5,616 nucleotides of DNA from Cyanobacteria bacterium UBA11153 (GCA_003511885.1 DOIX01000432.1:8053-13668), one strand, 5' to 3'; counted from the stretch's first letter, positions 1 through 5,527 are shown. Translations and numbers: made by a program. Notes: generated by a model from the letters alone, not told the origin.

Positions 1-351
1 CGGATTGGACGGTTGATTTTGTGTTGGTGTGGCTGACAAACAAGAACGAACAATTTGATTGAATTGATCCGGGATGGGTTTTCCGGCTTGCAATTCTTGA
101 CCAATTTGGATAAATTGATCGATAGTATAAGCTTTTTGAATTTCCTGAATTGTACAGGCACAGAAAGGTTGCAGTTGGGAACCGCTGTTGCCAACGCACT
201 GAGTCATGAAAAGCTCCACTATCGCTTTCGGATAGACGTTGGTTGCTTGTGGCGTATTTGAATTAAGTGGTTGAGAATTTCCTATGGGCGCGATCGCAAA
301 TGTGACTAAACACGCTTTGATAATAGATAGATACTGTGTTGTGAGATTCAT
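1..351 (-). CDS. Small exported cysteine-containing protein, unknown function (3' end cut by window)
   Basis: Reading the minus strand from the ATG at 351-349 gives 117 codons with no stop up to the window edge, so the C-terminus is missing. An in-frame TAA at 360-358 lies two codons upstream of the ATG, so this is the first possible ATG start. No clear Shine-Dalgarno is visible. Residues 1-26 look like a signal peptide, with Lys12 followed by a short hydrophobic stretch (ACLVTFAIAPIG), so export to the periplasm is likely. The mature part has Cys52, a C-x-C pair at Cys64/Cys66 in the context FCACTIQEIQKAYT, and Cys104. This spacing suggests a small helical domain with two disulfides. The tail becomes rich in Pro, Asn and Gln. 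The pattern resembles short secreted hypothetical proteins that I associate with cyanobacteria, but I cannot name a family or function. A HIP1 site at 290-297 lies inside the signal-peptide region. The opposite strand is open over part of this stretch, but that frame has no protein-like character. Confidence 0.72.
   Translation of the reverse strand, partial: MNLTTQYLSIIKACLVTFAIAPIGNSQPLNSNTPQATNVYPKAIVELFMTQCVGNSGSQLQPFCACTIQEIQKAYTIDQFIQIGQELQAGKPIPDQFNQIVRSCLSATPTQNQPSNP
290..297. repeat. HIP1 octamer GCGATCGC
   Basis: An exact palindromic GCGATCGC lies within the signal-peptide codons of the first gene. HIP1 is the highly iterated palindrome of many cyanobacterial genomes, and its core is the GATC recognised by Dam-type methylases. 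Confidence 0.9.
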
Positions 352-391
352 TGTTTTTTAGGGAATGGAAGAGCGGATGCTCGATACGTTG

Positions 392-405
392 AATGGGGAA
401 TGGGG
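392..405. repeat. Short heptamer repeat, two units of AATGGGG
   Basis: Two perfect tandem copies of AATGGGG (CCCCATT on the other strand) are followed by a further G. The unit resembles the CCCCA-containing heptamers known as short tandemly repeated repetitive (STRR) sequences in filamentous cyanobacteria. With only two units, chance cannot be excluded. It lies in the spacer between the first gene's start and the ubiA stop. Confidence 0.45.
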
Positions 406-420
406 GAAGATGGCACGCTC

Positions 421-455
421 AACCAACAACCAACAACTATCAACCCACAACTAAT
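421..455. repeat. Degenerate 7-bp tandem repeat, five AACNNNN units
   Basis: Five consecutive heptamers read AACCAAC, AACCAAC, AACTATC, AACCCAC and AACTAAT. Every unit begins with AAC, and the first two are identical. This strict 7-nt period is the hallmark of cyanobacterial STRR elements. The tract runs into the 3' end of ubiA: the ubiA stop codon (minus strand TAG, 453-451) lies inside the fifth unit. The tract may therefore have helped shape the end of that gene. Confidence 0.6.
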
Positions 456-1335
456 AAACCAAACCAGAAATCATACCAGCAAGTAAAATAAAACCAATCC
501 AGACATTCTCGCGGAAAATTGCGCCATAAACTGGCTTGGGGATATCTGACTGCCGCAGGCGAGTATATTGCCAGCTCCAACCCATCATTGCGAGGCTCAG
601 TGATAACCAAAAACCTAGGTGCAACTTCATCACCACACCCAGCTCTCCTAGTAAAGCAGCACTGCCGAGAAAAAAGATGCCCACAGCTAAGGGTGCATAA
701 CTACCAAAAAAGATAGCACTCGAATTAATCCCAATTTTTTGGTCATCTTCTCTGTCTGACATGGCATAAACTGTATCAAAGCCTAATGTCCAGAGAATGG
801 TTGCCCCCCAAAGGAGCCAAGTGGCACTTTCCAACGTCCCCGTCACAGCACTCCAACTAATGAGGATAGCAAAACCCCAAGCGATGGAGAGGATTAACTG
901 AGGGATGGGAAAGACTCGTTTGGCGGATGGGTAAAAAATAATGACCGGGACTGCTGCCACACAGAGCCAAAATGTGAAAGGATTGAGATAGAGTGCCAAG
1001 ACCCCAGCACAACTCATAGCAACCAAGGCAACGATAACGCCGACTTGGATGGAGAGAGTACGGGAAGCTAAAGGGCGATTGCGTGTTCTCTCGACTTGAG
1101 GATCGATATCTCGATCCCATAGATCGTTTACCACACAACCAGCCGCACTCGTTGCTAAAGTACCCAGAATCATTGCAGCTACTAGGGGTAATGGTGGCAT
1201 CCCGCCACCAGCGACAAAGACTCCCCATAGGGCAGGAATCATTAAAATTAACCTTCCCGCTGGCTTATCCCATCGCAAAAGCCGCAAGATAGCCAGCCAG
1301 GTTGGTATGGGTAAGGATTCTTTTTGGGTAAGCAT
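451..1335 (-). CDS. ubiA: 4-hydroxybenzoate polyprenyl (solanesyl) transferase, UbiA family
   Basis: This integral membrane enzyme attaches a long polyprenyl chain to 4-hydroxybenzoate. In cyanobacteria that is an early committed step of plastoquinone-9 synthesis (the plqA/slr0926-type enzyme). The 294 residues match the usual UbiA length. The first Asp-rich motif is NDLWDRDID at residues 70-78, followed by the ERTRNRPL stretch at 82-89. The second is D187...D194, in DTVYAMSDREDD at 187-198. These motifs bind Mg-diphosphate. The N-terminal RLLRWDKPAGRLILMIPALW stretch (18-37) is typical of the HB prenyltransferases. Hydrophobic segments at about 27-44, 50-67, 95-115, 118-136, 145-163, 170-188, 209-229, 238-255 and 277-294 indicate about nine membrane helices. 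The ATG at 1335 gives a natural N-terminus. The gene is divergent from ppx, and no co-transcribed partner is visible. A chlorophyll or tocopherol prenyltransferase is less likely because of the WDKPAG signature. Confidence 0.93.
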   Translation of the reverse strand: MLTQKESLPIPTWLAILRLLRWDKPAGRLILMIPALWGVFVAGGGMPPLPLVAAMILGTLATSAAGCVVNDLWDRDIDPQVERTRNRPLASRTLSIQVGVIVALVAMSCAGVLALYLNPFTFWLCVAAVPVIIFYPSAKRVFPIPQLILSIAWGFAILISWSAVTGTLESATWLLWGATILWTLGFDTVYAMSDREDDQKIGINSSAIFFGSYAPLAVGIFFLGSAALLGELGVVMKLHLGFWLSLSLAMMGWSWQYTRLRQSDIPKPVYGAIFRENVWIGFILLAGMISGLVY

Positions 1336-1345
1336 CTGAGGAATT

Positions 1346-1353
1346 GCGATCGC
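1346..1353. repeat. HIP1 octamer GCGATCGC
   Basis: An exact GCGATCGC lies 11-18 bases upstream of the ubiA start codon, inside its probable 5' untranslated region. It touches the inverted repeat at 1353-1368. Confidence 0.9.
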
Positions 1354-1368
1354 CCAATTATGATTGGG
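1353..1368. promoter_or_regulatory. Small inverted repeat in the ubiA leader
   Basis: CCCAAT (1353-1358) and ATTGGG (1363-1368) form a perfect 6-bp inverted repeat around a 4-nt centre, 18-33 bases upstream of the ubiA ATG. It could be a weak hairpin in the leader RNA or an operator half-site pair. No regulator can be assigned. The rest of the 1336-1562 divergent spacer shows no convincing -35/-10 pair in either direction. Confidence 0.25.
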
Positions 1369-1562
1369 AATAGAGATTTGCTCTTATTTTAGGACATCCT
1401 AGCAGTTTGCTGGTTTTCTCACCCTGGGTCAACTTAATTCTCTCCATCCCCATCCCTTGTGCATCTTCTATTTGCCTATTCACGCTTTCCCCCTTGAAGG
1501 ATTATGTTTAACCATAGAGGTTGAGGGGAAAATGTAAACTTGAATACAGAAACAGTACGGTG

Positions 1563-3194
1563 ATGATGAATCTAGCAACCAAAGCAAGCCCAGTACGGAA
1601 TTCTACACCTGCGGTACAGCAAGAGCGGATTCTTGCTGCCATTGACATAGGGACGAATTCTATTCACATGGTAGTAGTGCGGATTGACTCAAGCCTACCA
1701 ACGTTTACGATTATTGCTAGAGAGAAAGATACAGTAAGATTAGGCGATCGCGATCCGAAAACAGGAAATTTAACACCAGAAGCAATTAAAAGAGCAATAT
1801 TGACGTTACAACGGTGTCAGGAATTGGCAAAAAGCTATAACGCGGAACAAATTGTCGCTGTTGCCACTAGTGCTGTCCGCGAAGCGCCCAATGGCCGGGA
1901 TTTTTTACAACAAATTGATACAGAATTAGGGTTGTTTGTCAACTTAATTTCTGGACAAGAAGAAGCGCGCCGGATTTATTTGGGTGTTTTATCGGGAATG
2001 GAATTCGATGGACACCCCCATATTATTATTGATATTGGCGGCGGTTCAACGGAATTAATTTTAGGTGATAATTACGCGCCACGTTCCCTCAGCAGTACTA
2101 AAATTGGGGCAGTACGTCTCACGGCTGAATTTATCGCGACGGATCCCATTAATGAACGAGAATTACAATTTTTACAAGCCTACGTCAGGGGCATGTTAGA
2201 ACGCCCTATAGAAGATATTCAAGCTCATCTCAAACCAGGAGAAATACCCCGTTTAGTTGGAACATCTGGCACAATTGAAACTCTAGCTGCACTTCATGCC
2301 AAAGAAAAACTGGGAATAGTACCAAATCCCCTCAATGGTTACCAATTTACCCGTAAAGATCTCAAAGAAATGGTAAAACGTTTAGCCTCGATGACTACCA
2401 TAGAAAGGGTAGCGATTCCAGGACTATCAGAAAGACGAGCAGAAATTATTGTTGCAGGTGGGTTAGTATTATTGGAAGCAATGACTCTCTTGGGGATTGA
2501 ATCTTTAATGGTGGGAGAAAGGGCACTGCGGGAAGGAGTCATCGTTGACTGGATGCTATCCCAGGGCTTAATTGAAGACAGATTACGCTATCAAGGTCAA
2601 GTTCGTCAACGGAGTGCGATCGCAGTTGCTCAAAAATATCATGTTAATCTAGAATCAAGTCAACGTGTTGGTAACTTTGCCCTCAGTTTATTTGACCAAA
2701 CCAAAGGATCCCTCCACAACTGGAATCAACGAGAACGAGAACTTCTTTGGGTAGCAGCCATTTTACATAATTGCGGTTTGTATGTCAGTCATTCAGCCCA
2801 TCACAAACATTCCTATTACCTAATTCGCTACGGTGAATTATTAGGCTTTACCGATGTCGAAATTCAAGTTATAGCCAATTTAGCTCGCTATCACCGCAAA
2901 AATACTCCCAAGAAAAAACACGAAAACTATAACTTACTCCCCAACAAAGAATATCGAATGATGGTGAAACAACTCAGCGCATTACTCCGTTTAGCAGTAG
3001 CATTAGATCGAAGACAAATTGGCGCAATCTCACAATTACAGTGCGAATATCGTCCCAATATCCGAGAACTAAATTTAAGCTTAACCCCAGCCATTCCCAA
3101 CGACAAATGTACCCTAGAATTGTGGAACTTAGATTATAAAAAAGGAGTCTTTGAAGAAGAATATGGAGTGAAAGTAACCGCAACACTAACCTAA
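1563..3194 (+). CDS. ppx: Exopolyphosphatase, Ppx/GppA phosphatase family
   Basis: This cytoplasmic enzyme of the ASKHA fold hydrolyses terminal phosphates of polyphosphate and/or the 5' phosphate of pppGpp. Numbered from the ATG at 1563 (543 residues), phosphate motif 1 is AAIDIGTNS (25-33) and phosphate motif 2 is IDIGGGSTE (156-164). SGQEEAR (130-136) carries the glutamates expected at the catalytic position, and GTSGT (233-237) completes the nucleotide/phosphate pocket. The C-terminal half is an HD-like helical domain: LHNCGLYVSHS (401-411), then HHKHSYYL and ARYHRK (441-446). It has HN where true HD hydrolases have HD, as is common in Ppx domain III. The frame stays open upstream to a TTG at 1521 (557 residues), but those extra codons (RGKCKLEYRNST) look non-coding. 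Tandem ATGs at 1563 and 1566 are better starts, although no strong Shine-Dalgarno distinguishes them. The gene is divergent from ubiA. Choosing between Ppx and GppA activity is not possible from sequence alone. Confidence 0.93.
   Translation: MMNLATKASPVRNSTPAVQQERILAAIDIGTNSIHMVVVRIDSSLPTFTIIAREKDTVRLGDRDPKTGNLTPEAIKRAILTLQRCQELAKSYNAEQIVAVATSAVREAPNGRDFLQQIDTELGLFVNLISGQEEARRIYLGVLSGMEFDGHPHIIIDIGGGSTELILGDNYAPRSLSSTKIGAVRLTAEFIATDPINERELQFLQAYVRGMLERPIEDIQAHLKPGEIPRLVGTSGTIETLAALHAKEKLGIVPNPLNGYQFTRKDLKEMVKRLASMTTIERVAIPGLSERRAEIIVAGGLVLLEAMTLLGIESLMVGERALREGVIVDWMLSQGLIEDRLRYQGQVRQRSAIAVAQKYHVNLESSQRVGNFALSLFDQTKGSLHNWNQRERELLWVAAILHNCGLYVSHSAHHKHSYYLIRYGELLGFTDVEIQVIANLARYHRKNTPKKKHENYNLLPNKEYRMMVKQLSALLRLAVALDRRQIGAISQLQCEYRPNIRELNLSLTPAIPNDKCTLELWNLDYKKGVFEEEYGVKVTATLT
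1744..1751. repeat. HIP1 octamer GCGATCGC
   Basis: An exact copy lies within ppx, at the GDR codons of the LGDRD stretch. A further GATC follows immediately at 1752-1755. Confidence 0.9.
2616..2623. repeat. HIP1 octamer GCGATCGC
   Basis: An exact copy lies within ppx, in the SAIAVA codons between the two halves of the protein. It is the last HIP1 copy in the window; none occurs in the remaining 3 kb. Confidence 0.9.
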
Positions 3195-3215
3195 AAAAAA
3201 CATCCCTTATCCAAA

Positions 3216-3238
3216 CCTTTGCGCCCTTTGCGTTAAAA
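3216..3238. repeat. Two-unit CCTTTGCG dispersed repeat ending GTTAAAA
   Basis: The spacer after ppx holds CCTTTGCGC followed by CCTTTGCGTTAAAA. The last 13 bases (CTTTGCGTTAAAA, 3226-3238) match 12 of 13 bases of the end of the tandem array at 5560-5572 (CTTTGGGTTAAAA), on the same strand. The two loci therefore belong to one repeat family. Its function is unknown. Confidence 0.6.
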
Positions 3239-3259
3239 TTTAAACCCCAACTCTCCACC

Positions 3260-3276
3260 AGTCTAGCCTATAGACT
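3260..3276. other. Short hairpin upstream of the redoxin gene
   Basis: AGTCTA (3260-3265) and TAGACT (3271-3276) form a 6-bp stem around GCCTA, 34 bases upstream of the next ATG. It is A/T-rich and has no T-run, so it is a poor terminator for ppx. It may be a leader structure or operator of the downstream gene. The support is only the symmetry. Confidence 0.25.
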
Positions 3277-3309
3277 AATAGCCCAACCGCACTACCAAAG
3301 ATTTAGATT

Positions 3310-3885
3310 ATGGCACTTACTCCTTCCACGATGTTACCCTTGGGCACAAAAGCCCCAGACTTCCAATTGCCAGATACCGTATCGGGTAAAACTATTTCTC
3401 TGGATACATTTGCCGACAAAAAAGGATTATTGGTAATTTTTATGTGTCGTCATTGTCCCTTTGTCAAGCATATTCAAGGAGAATTAGGAAAAATTGGCAA
3501 AGATTATGGAGAAAGTAATCTCGGAATTATCGCCATTAGTGCTAATGACGCAGCAAATTATCCAGAGGATGCCCCTCATCTCCTCAAAGACATGGCAGTA
3601 GACTTGGGATTTACCTTTCCCTTTTGCTACGACGAAAGTCAGGAAACCGCTAAAGCCTATACTGCTGCTTGTACCCCAGATTTCTTTCTCTTCGATGCCA
3701 ATCGAGAATTAGTTTACCGAGGGCAACTTGATGACAGTCGCCCAAGTAATAATCAAGCTATCACAGGGAAAGATTTGCGATTGGCAATTGATGCCCTATT
3801 GGCTGATAATCCGGTACATTCCGATCAAAAGCCGAGTATTGGTTGTAACATTAAGTGGAAGCCGGGAAATTCACCTAATTATTAA
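3310..3885 (+). CDS. Redoxin / thioredoxin-fold family protein with CRHC motif (peroxiredoxin-like)
   Basis: The 191-residue soluble protein has the AhpC/TSA-redoxin layout. LGTKAPDFQLPD (11-22) is the classic N-terminal start of the family, followed by a hydrophobic strand LLVIFM (40-45). The redox motif C46-R-H-C49 sits in MCRHCPFVKH. TP at 122-123 marks the thioredoxin-fold cis-proline, in CTPDFFLFD. The C-terminal PSIGCNIKWKPG (175-186) is characteristic of the CxHCPFVKH subgroup of PRX-like/TlpA-like proteins. Further cysteines are C106, C121 and C179. No signal peptide or membrane segment is visible, so it is probably cytoplasmic, acting as a thiol-disulfide reductase or peroxidase; the substrate is unknown. 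The ATG at 3310 gives the proper N-terminus, but no strong Shine-Dalgarno precedes it (an in-frame ATG also occurs at 3331). It lies 115 bp after ppx on the same strand and is followed by a terminator-like hairpin. Confidence 0.88.
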   Translation: MALTPSTMLPLGTKAPDFQLPDTVSGKTISLDTFADKKGLLVIFMCRHCPFVKHIQGELGKIGKDYGESNLGIIAISANDAANYPEDAPHLLKDMAVDLGFTFPFCYDESQETAKAYTAACTPDFFLFDANRELVYRGQLDDSRPSNNQAITGKDLRLAIDALLADNPVHSDQKPSIGCNIKWKPGNSPNY

Positions 3886-3913
3886 TAACTTACTCATGAG
3901 GTGGATAGAGTTA

Positions 3914-3956
3914 AACGGAAGTTACTCTCCTGTGAGAGACAGCTTCCGTTACTTTT
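3914..3956 (+). terminator. Probable intrinsic terminator after the redoxin gene
   Basis: AACGGAAG (3914-3921) pairs with CTTCCGTT (3943-3950). Inside, CTCTC (3925-3929) pairs with GAGAG (3934-3938) around the tetraloop CTGT. The result is an 8-bp outer stem, a small internal loop (TTA/ACAG) and a 5-bp inner stem. The hairpin is followed by ACTTTT, a short T-tract. It begins 28 bases after the redoxin stop codon, where a terminator is expected. The T-run is weak, so efficiency is uncertain. Confidence 0.6.
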
Positions 3957-3977
3957 AAGTAATAAGCTGCTACTCAA

Positions 3978-3993
3978 ACTGCTATATAGCAGT
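3978..3993. repeat. 16-bp perfect palindrome at the left end of the MITE-like element
   Basis: ACTGCTATATAGCAGT is its own reverse complement. It straddles the outer tip of the left inverted-repeat arm, which begins at 3985. The other two repeat ends in this window do not share the palindrome's outer half, so the symmetry belongs to this junction. Confidence 0.6.
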
Positions 3994-4092
3994 ACAAATA
4001 TAGATTAGGACATTCTCTTGAGGCTTATTCCCCCCTTAATAAGGGGGGCAAGGGGGGATCAAAACGTCCTAATCTCAACCCGTAGTGCTATA
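3985..4092. mobile_element. MITE-like palindromic element with 27-bp terminal inverted repeats
   Basis: The 27-nt left arm (3985-4011) and the reverse complement of the right arm (4066-4092) align without gaps with 21 of 27 matches. Both begin TATAGCA and end AGATTAGGAC. Between them lies a C6...G6...G6 core, so the whole 108 bp can fold into one long hairpin. It encodes no protein. A third related arm occurs at 5580-5606, so this is a dispersed family rather than a local accident. These traits fit a non-autonomous miniature inverted-repeat element or a REP-like palindrome. No target-site duplication can be fixed, because both ends sit in TA-rich sequence. The element fills much of the gap between the redoxin terminator and the DUF29 gene, and its right tip lies 35 bases before the DUF29 start. 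Confidence 0.7.
4030..4057. repeat. C6/G6/G6 core hairpin of the repeat element
   Basis: CCCCCCTTA (4030-4038) and TAAGGGGGG (4040-4048) form a near-perfect palindrome. A second GGGGGG (4052-4057) follows after CAA and could pair with the same C-run instead. The short distance between strands gives an 8-bp stem with a 3-nt loop. G/C-run palindromes of this form recur in cyanobacterial intergenic DNA. Confidence 0.75.
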
Positions 4093-4094
4093 AT
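4086..4094 (+). promoter_or_regulatory. Candidate extended -10 promoter at the right tip of the element
   Basis: TGCTATAAT is an exact extended -10 (TGn plus TATAAT) reading toward the DUF29 gene, 34 bases before its ATG. No good -35 is present: the hexamer 17 bases upstream is GTCCTA, inside the conserved part of the repeat arm. Extended -10 promoters can work without a -35, so the site is plausible but unproven. Confidence 0.4.
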
Positions 4095-4127
4095 AATTCA
4101 AAAGCGCAATTTAGGAAAGCGCCAAAT

Positions 4128-4583
4128 ATGACAGCCAACCTACAAACCACTGAAAAAAGTCTGTACGAAACAGACTATATACTTTGGGTTGAAACTAACC
4201 TGCAACACTTGAAAGCACAAGATTATCATCGCGTAGATTGGGATAATTTGTATGAAGAAATTGAGGATATGTCACGGAGAGAAAGGCAAAGTTTAGAGAG
4301 TAATCTTATTATAATTTTACTTCATCTGTTGAAATGGCAGTATCAACCAGAATACCGGAGTGGAAGCTGGAAAGGTAGTATTCGGGAACACCGAAGAAGG
4401 GTGAATAAAGCTTTGAAAGATTCCCCAAGTTTAAAAACTTACTTTCAGGATATCTTAGCAGAATGTTATGCCAATAGCCGGGAACAAGCTGCTGATGAAA
4501 CCAGTTTACCTCTCAACTCCTTTCCCGTGAATTGCCTCTACACTCCTGAAGAAATCTTAGACTCGAATTTTCTCCCTCAATAA
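4128..4583 (+). CDS. DUF29 family protein, function unknown
   Basis: The 151-residue, mostly helical, soluble protein belongs to the DUF29 family, which is abundant and multi-copy in cyanobacteria. Recognisable blocks in order are YETDYILWVETNLQHLK (13-29), DWDNLYEEIEDMSRRER (37-53), a helix LIIILLHLLKWQYQPE (60-75), and SWKGSIREHRRRV (80-92). The typical ending is FPVNCLYTPEEILDSNFLP (132-150). Length and blocks are complete, so the gene appears intact. AGGA at 4113-4116 lies 11 bases before the ATG, which is rather far for a Shine-Dalgarno. There is no signal peptide or membrane anchor. Its biochemical role is not known and none is proposed here. It stands alone: a repeat element lies directly upstream and the methylase gene converges on it from downstream, 89 bp away. 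Confidence 0.92.
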   Translation: MTANLQTTEKSLYETDYILWVETNLQHLKAQDYHRVDWDNLYEEIEDMSRRERQSLESNLIIILLHLLKWQYQPEYRSGSWKGSIREHRRRVNKALKDSPSLKTYFQDILAECYANSREQAADETSLPLNSFPVNCLYTPEEILDSNFLPQ

Positions 4584-4672
4584 TTTTCGTTAGCGGATAA
4601 AATTAAAGATAGGGTGGATAATCTCAAAAATCTCCATAAGCAGGATTACAGATTGACTTGATATTCCCCACC

Positions 4673-5521
4673 TTACAGCTTGCACTTATAACTATTCATC
4701 ACCAAAACTTCTTGAATTTTACCTCGTTTAATCGGATTAGAATTAATCGCCCTTGTTGCGTAAACCTTTTTTATTTCGTAATCCTTATACAAATCACGGA
4801 TAAAATCAGCATCAGCATTACTCAGTAATACTTGACATCCTCTCTTATTCAATTCATCTACAGTCTTTTTGAGTCTTATTTGTTCATCCTCATTAAACCC
4901 ATTCATATTATAACCAGTAAAATAAGCGGTATTAGATATAGGATGATAAGGGGGATCTAAATATACAAAATCTCCATATTGAGCCTCTTCTACAGCCGTT
5001 TCAAAATCTCCATTCAAGATTTTTATATCTGGATTATTCAAATAACAACTAACAGCTTTTAAAACTGCATCATCTAAAATATTTGGGTTTTTATATCGTC
5101 CAAAAGGTACATTAAAATATCCCTTAGAATTTACCCTAAATAAACCATTATAACAGGTTTTATTGAGAAAGATAATTCTGGATGCCCTTTCTATGGTAGA
5201 CATACTCTGATAGTTTTTTTTTCGATCCCAATCTCTCACCTTATAATAATAATCCTCAGTATTTTGATGCTTCCGTAAATCTTCTATTAATTGATTAACA
5301 GAATCCCTAATAACTTCATAACAGTTAATTAATTCTGAATTCCTATCGTTTACCACCGCTTTTTCTGGTTGTAACTCAAAAAAAATAGCACCACCTCCCA
5401 GAAAAGGCTCATAATAAGTATTGTATTGCGCCGGAAGATAATTAGCAATAATTTCAGAAGCTAACTGTCTCTTGCCACCTGCCCATTTCAAAAAAGGCTT
5501 GACTAATTTATTCCTTTCCAT
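4673..5521 (-). CDS. dam: DNA adenine methylase, Dam/DpnM type (D12 class), probably GATC-specific
   Basis: This S-adenosylmethionine-dependent enzyme methylates N6 of adenine in DNA. The 282 residues match the DpnM/Dam size. VKPFLKWAGGKRQL (7-20) is the N-terminal SAM-binding signature, YYEPFLGGGAIFFEL (36-50) is the FxGxG motif, and VYLDPPYHP (186-194) contains the catalytic DPPY at 189-192. GLFRVNSKGYFNVPFGRYKNP (126-146) and the C-terminal RGKIQEVLVMN (266-276) match the DpnM-like subgroup, whose known members recognise GATC. An in-frame stop at 5548-5546 and no earlier ATG, GTG or TTG fix the start; AAGAAGAG just upstream is a weak ribosome-binding site. The gene is A+T-rich compared with ubiA. 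No restriction gene lies downstream, since DUF29 converges on it, so it looks like an orphan methylase unless a partner sits beyond the right edge. Its likely targets include the HIP1 core. Confidence 0.93.
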   Translation of the reverse strand: MERNKLVKPFLKWAGGKRQLASEIIANYLPAQYNTYYEPFLGGGAIFFELQPEKAVVNDRNSELINCYEVIRDSVNQLIEDLRKHQNTEDYYYKVRDWDRKKNYQSMSTIERASRIIFLNKTCYNGLFRVNSKGYFNVPFGRYKNPNILDDAVLKAVSCYLNNPDIKILNGDFETAVEEAQYGDFVYLDPPYHPISNTAYFTGYNMNGFNEDEQIRLKKTVDELNKRGCQVLLSNADADFIRDLYKDYEIKKVYATRAINSNPIKRGKIQEVLVMNSYKCKL

Positions 5522-5527
5522 TCTCTT

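Noticed and set aside
55..261. Plus-strand open frame of 68 codons
   Set aside because: It lies opposite the minus-strand exported protein, which has a signal peptide and cysteine pattern. The plus frame has no recognisable protein features.
519..1292. Additional open frames on both strands within ubiA (519-716 +, 857-1228 -, 1083-1292 +)
   Set aside because: They overlap a well-supported membrane enzyme with intact motifs. Their translations show no domain or sensible hydrophobic pattern.
1380..1400. TTAGGACATCCT, similar to TTAGGACATTCT in the repeat arm
   Set aside because: Only the inner block matches. The 27-nt alignment to the arms is about half identical and lacks the TATAGC and TAC blocks at the right spacing, so it is probably chance.
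2339..3258. Minus-strand open frames within and after ppx (2339-2542, 2974-3258)
   Set aside because: Both are antisense to the conserved ppx coding sequence. The second starts in the repeat-containing spacer and has no recognisable family.
3728..3958. Plus-strand frame of 76 codons overlapping the end of the redoxin gene
   Set aside because: It is out of frame with the conserved redoxin C-terminus and reads through the terminator hairpin, so it is not a credible gene.
3985..4092. CRISPR array or tRNA/small RNA gene in the 3886-4127 spacer
   Set aside because: There is no direct repeat-spacer periodicity and no cloverleaf. The symmetry is that of an inverted-repeat element.
4611..4673. Possible bidirectional terminator between DUF29 and the methylase gene
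   Set aside because: AGGGTGG can pair with CCCACCT only with a bulge and across about 50 nt. The alternative AATCT/AGATT stem (4629-4654) is just 5 bp with a 16-nt loop. Neither is a convincing terminator.
4128..5521. DUF29 plus methylase as a toxin-antitoxin or restriction-modification operon
   Set aside because: The genes are convergent, not co-directional. Neither DUF29 nor the methylase shows nuclease motifs, so the sequence gives no support for a paired defence module.
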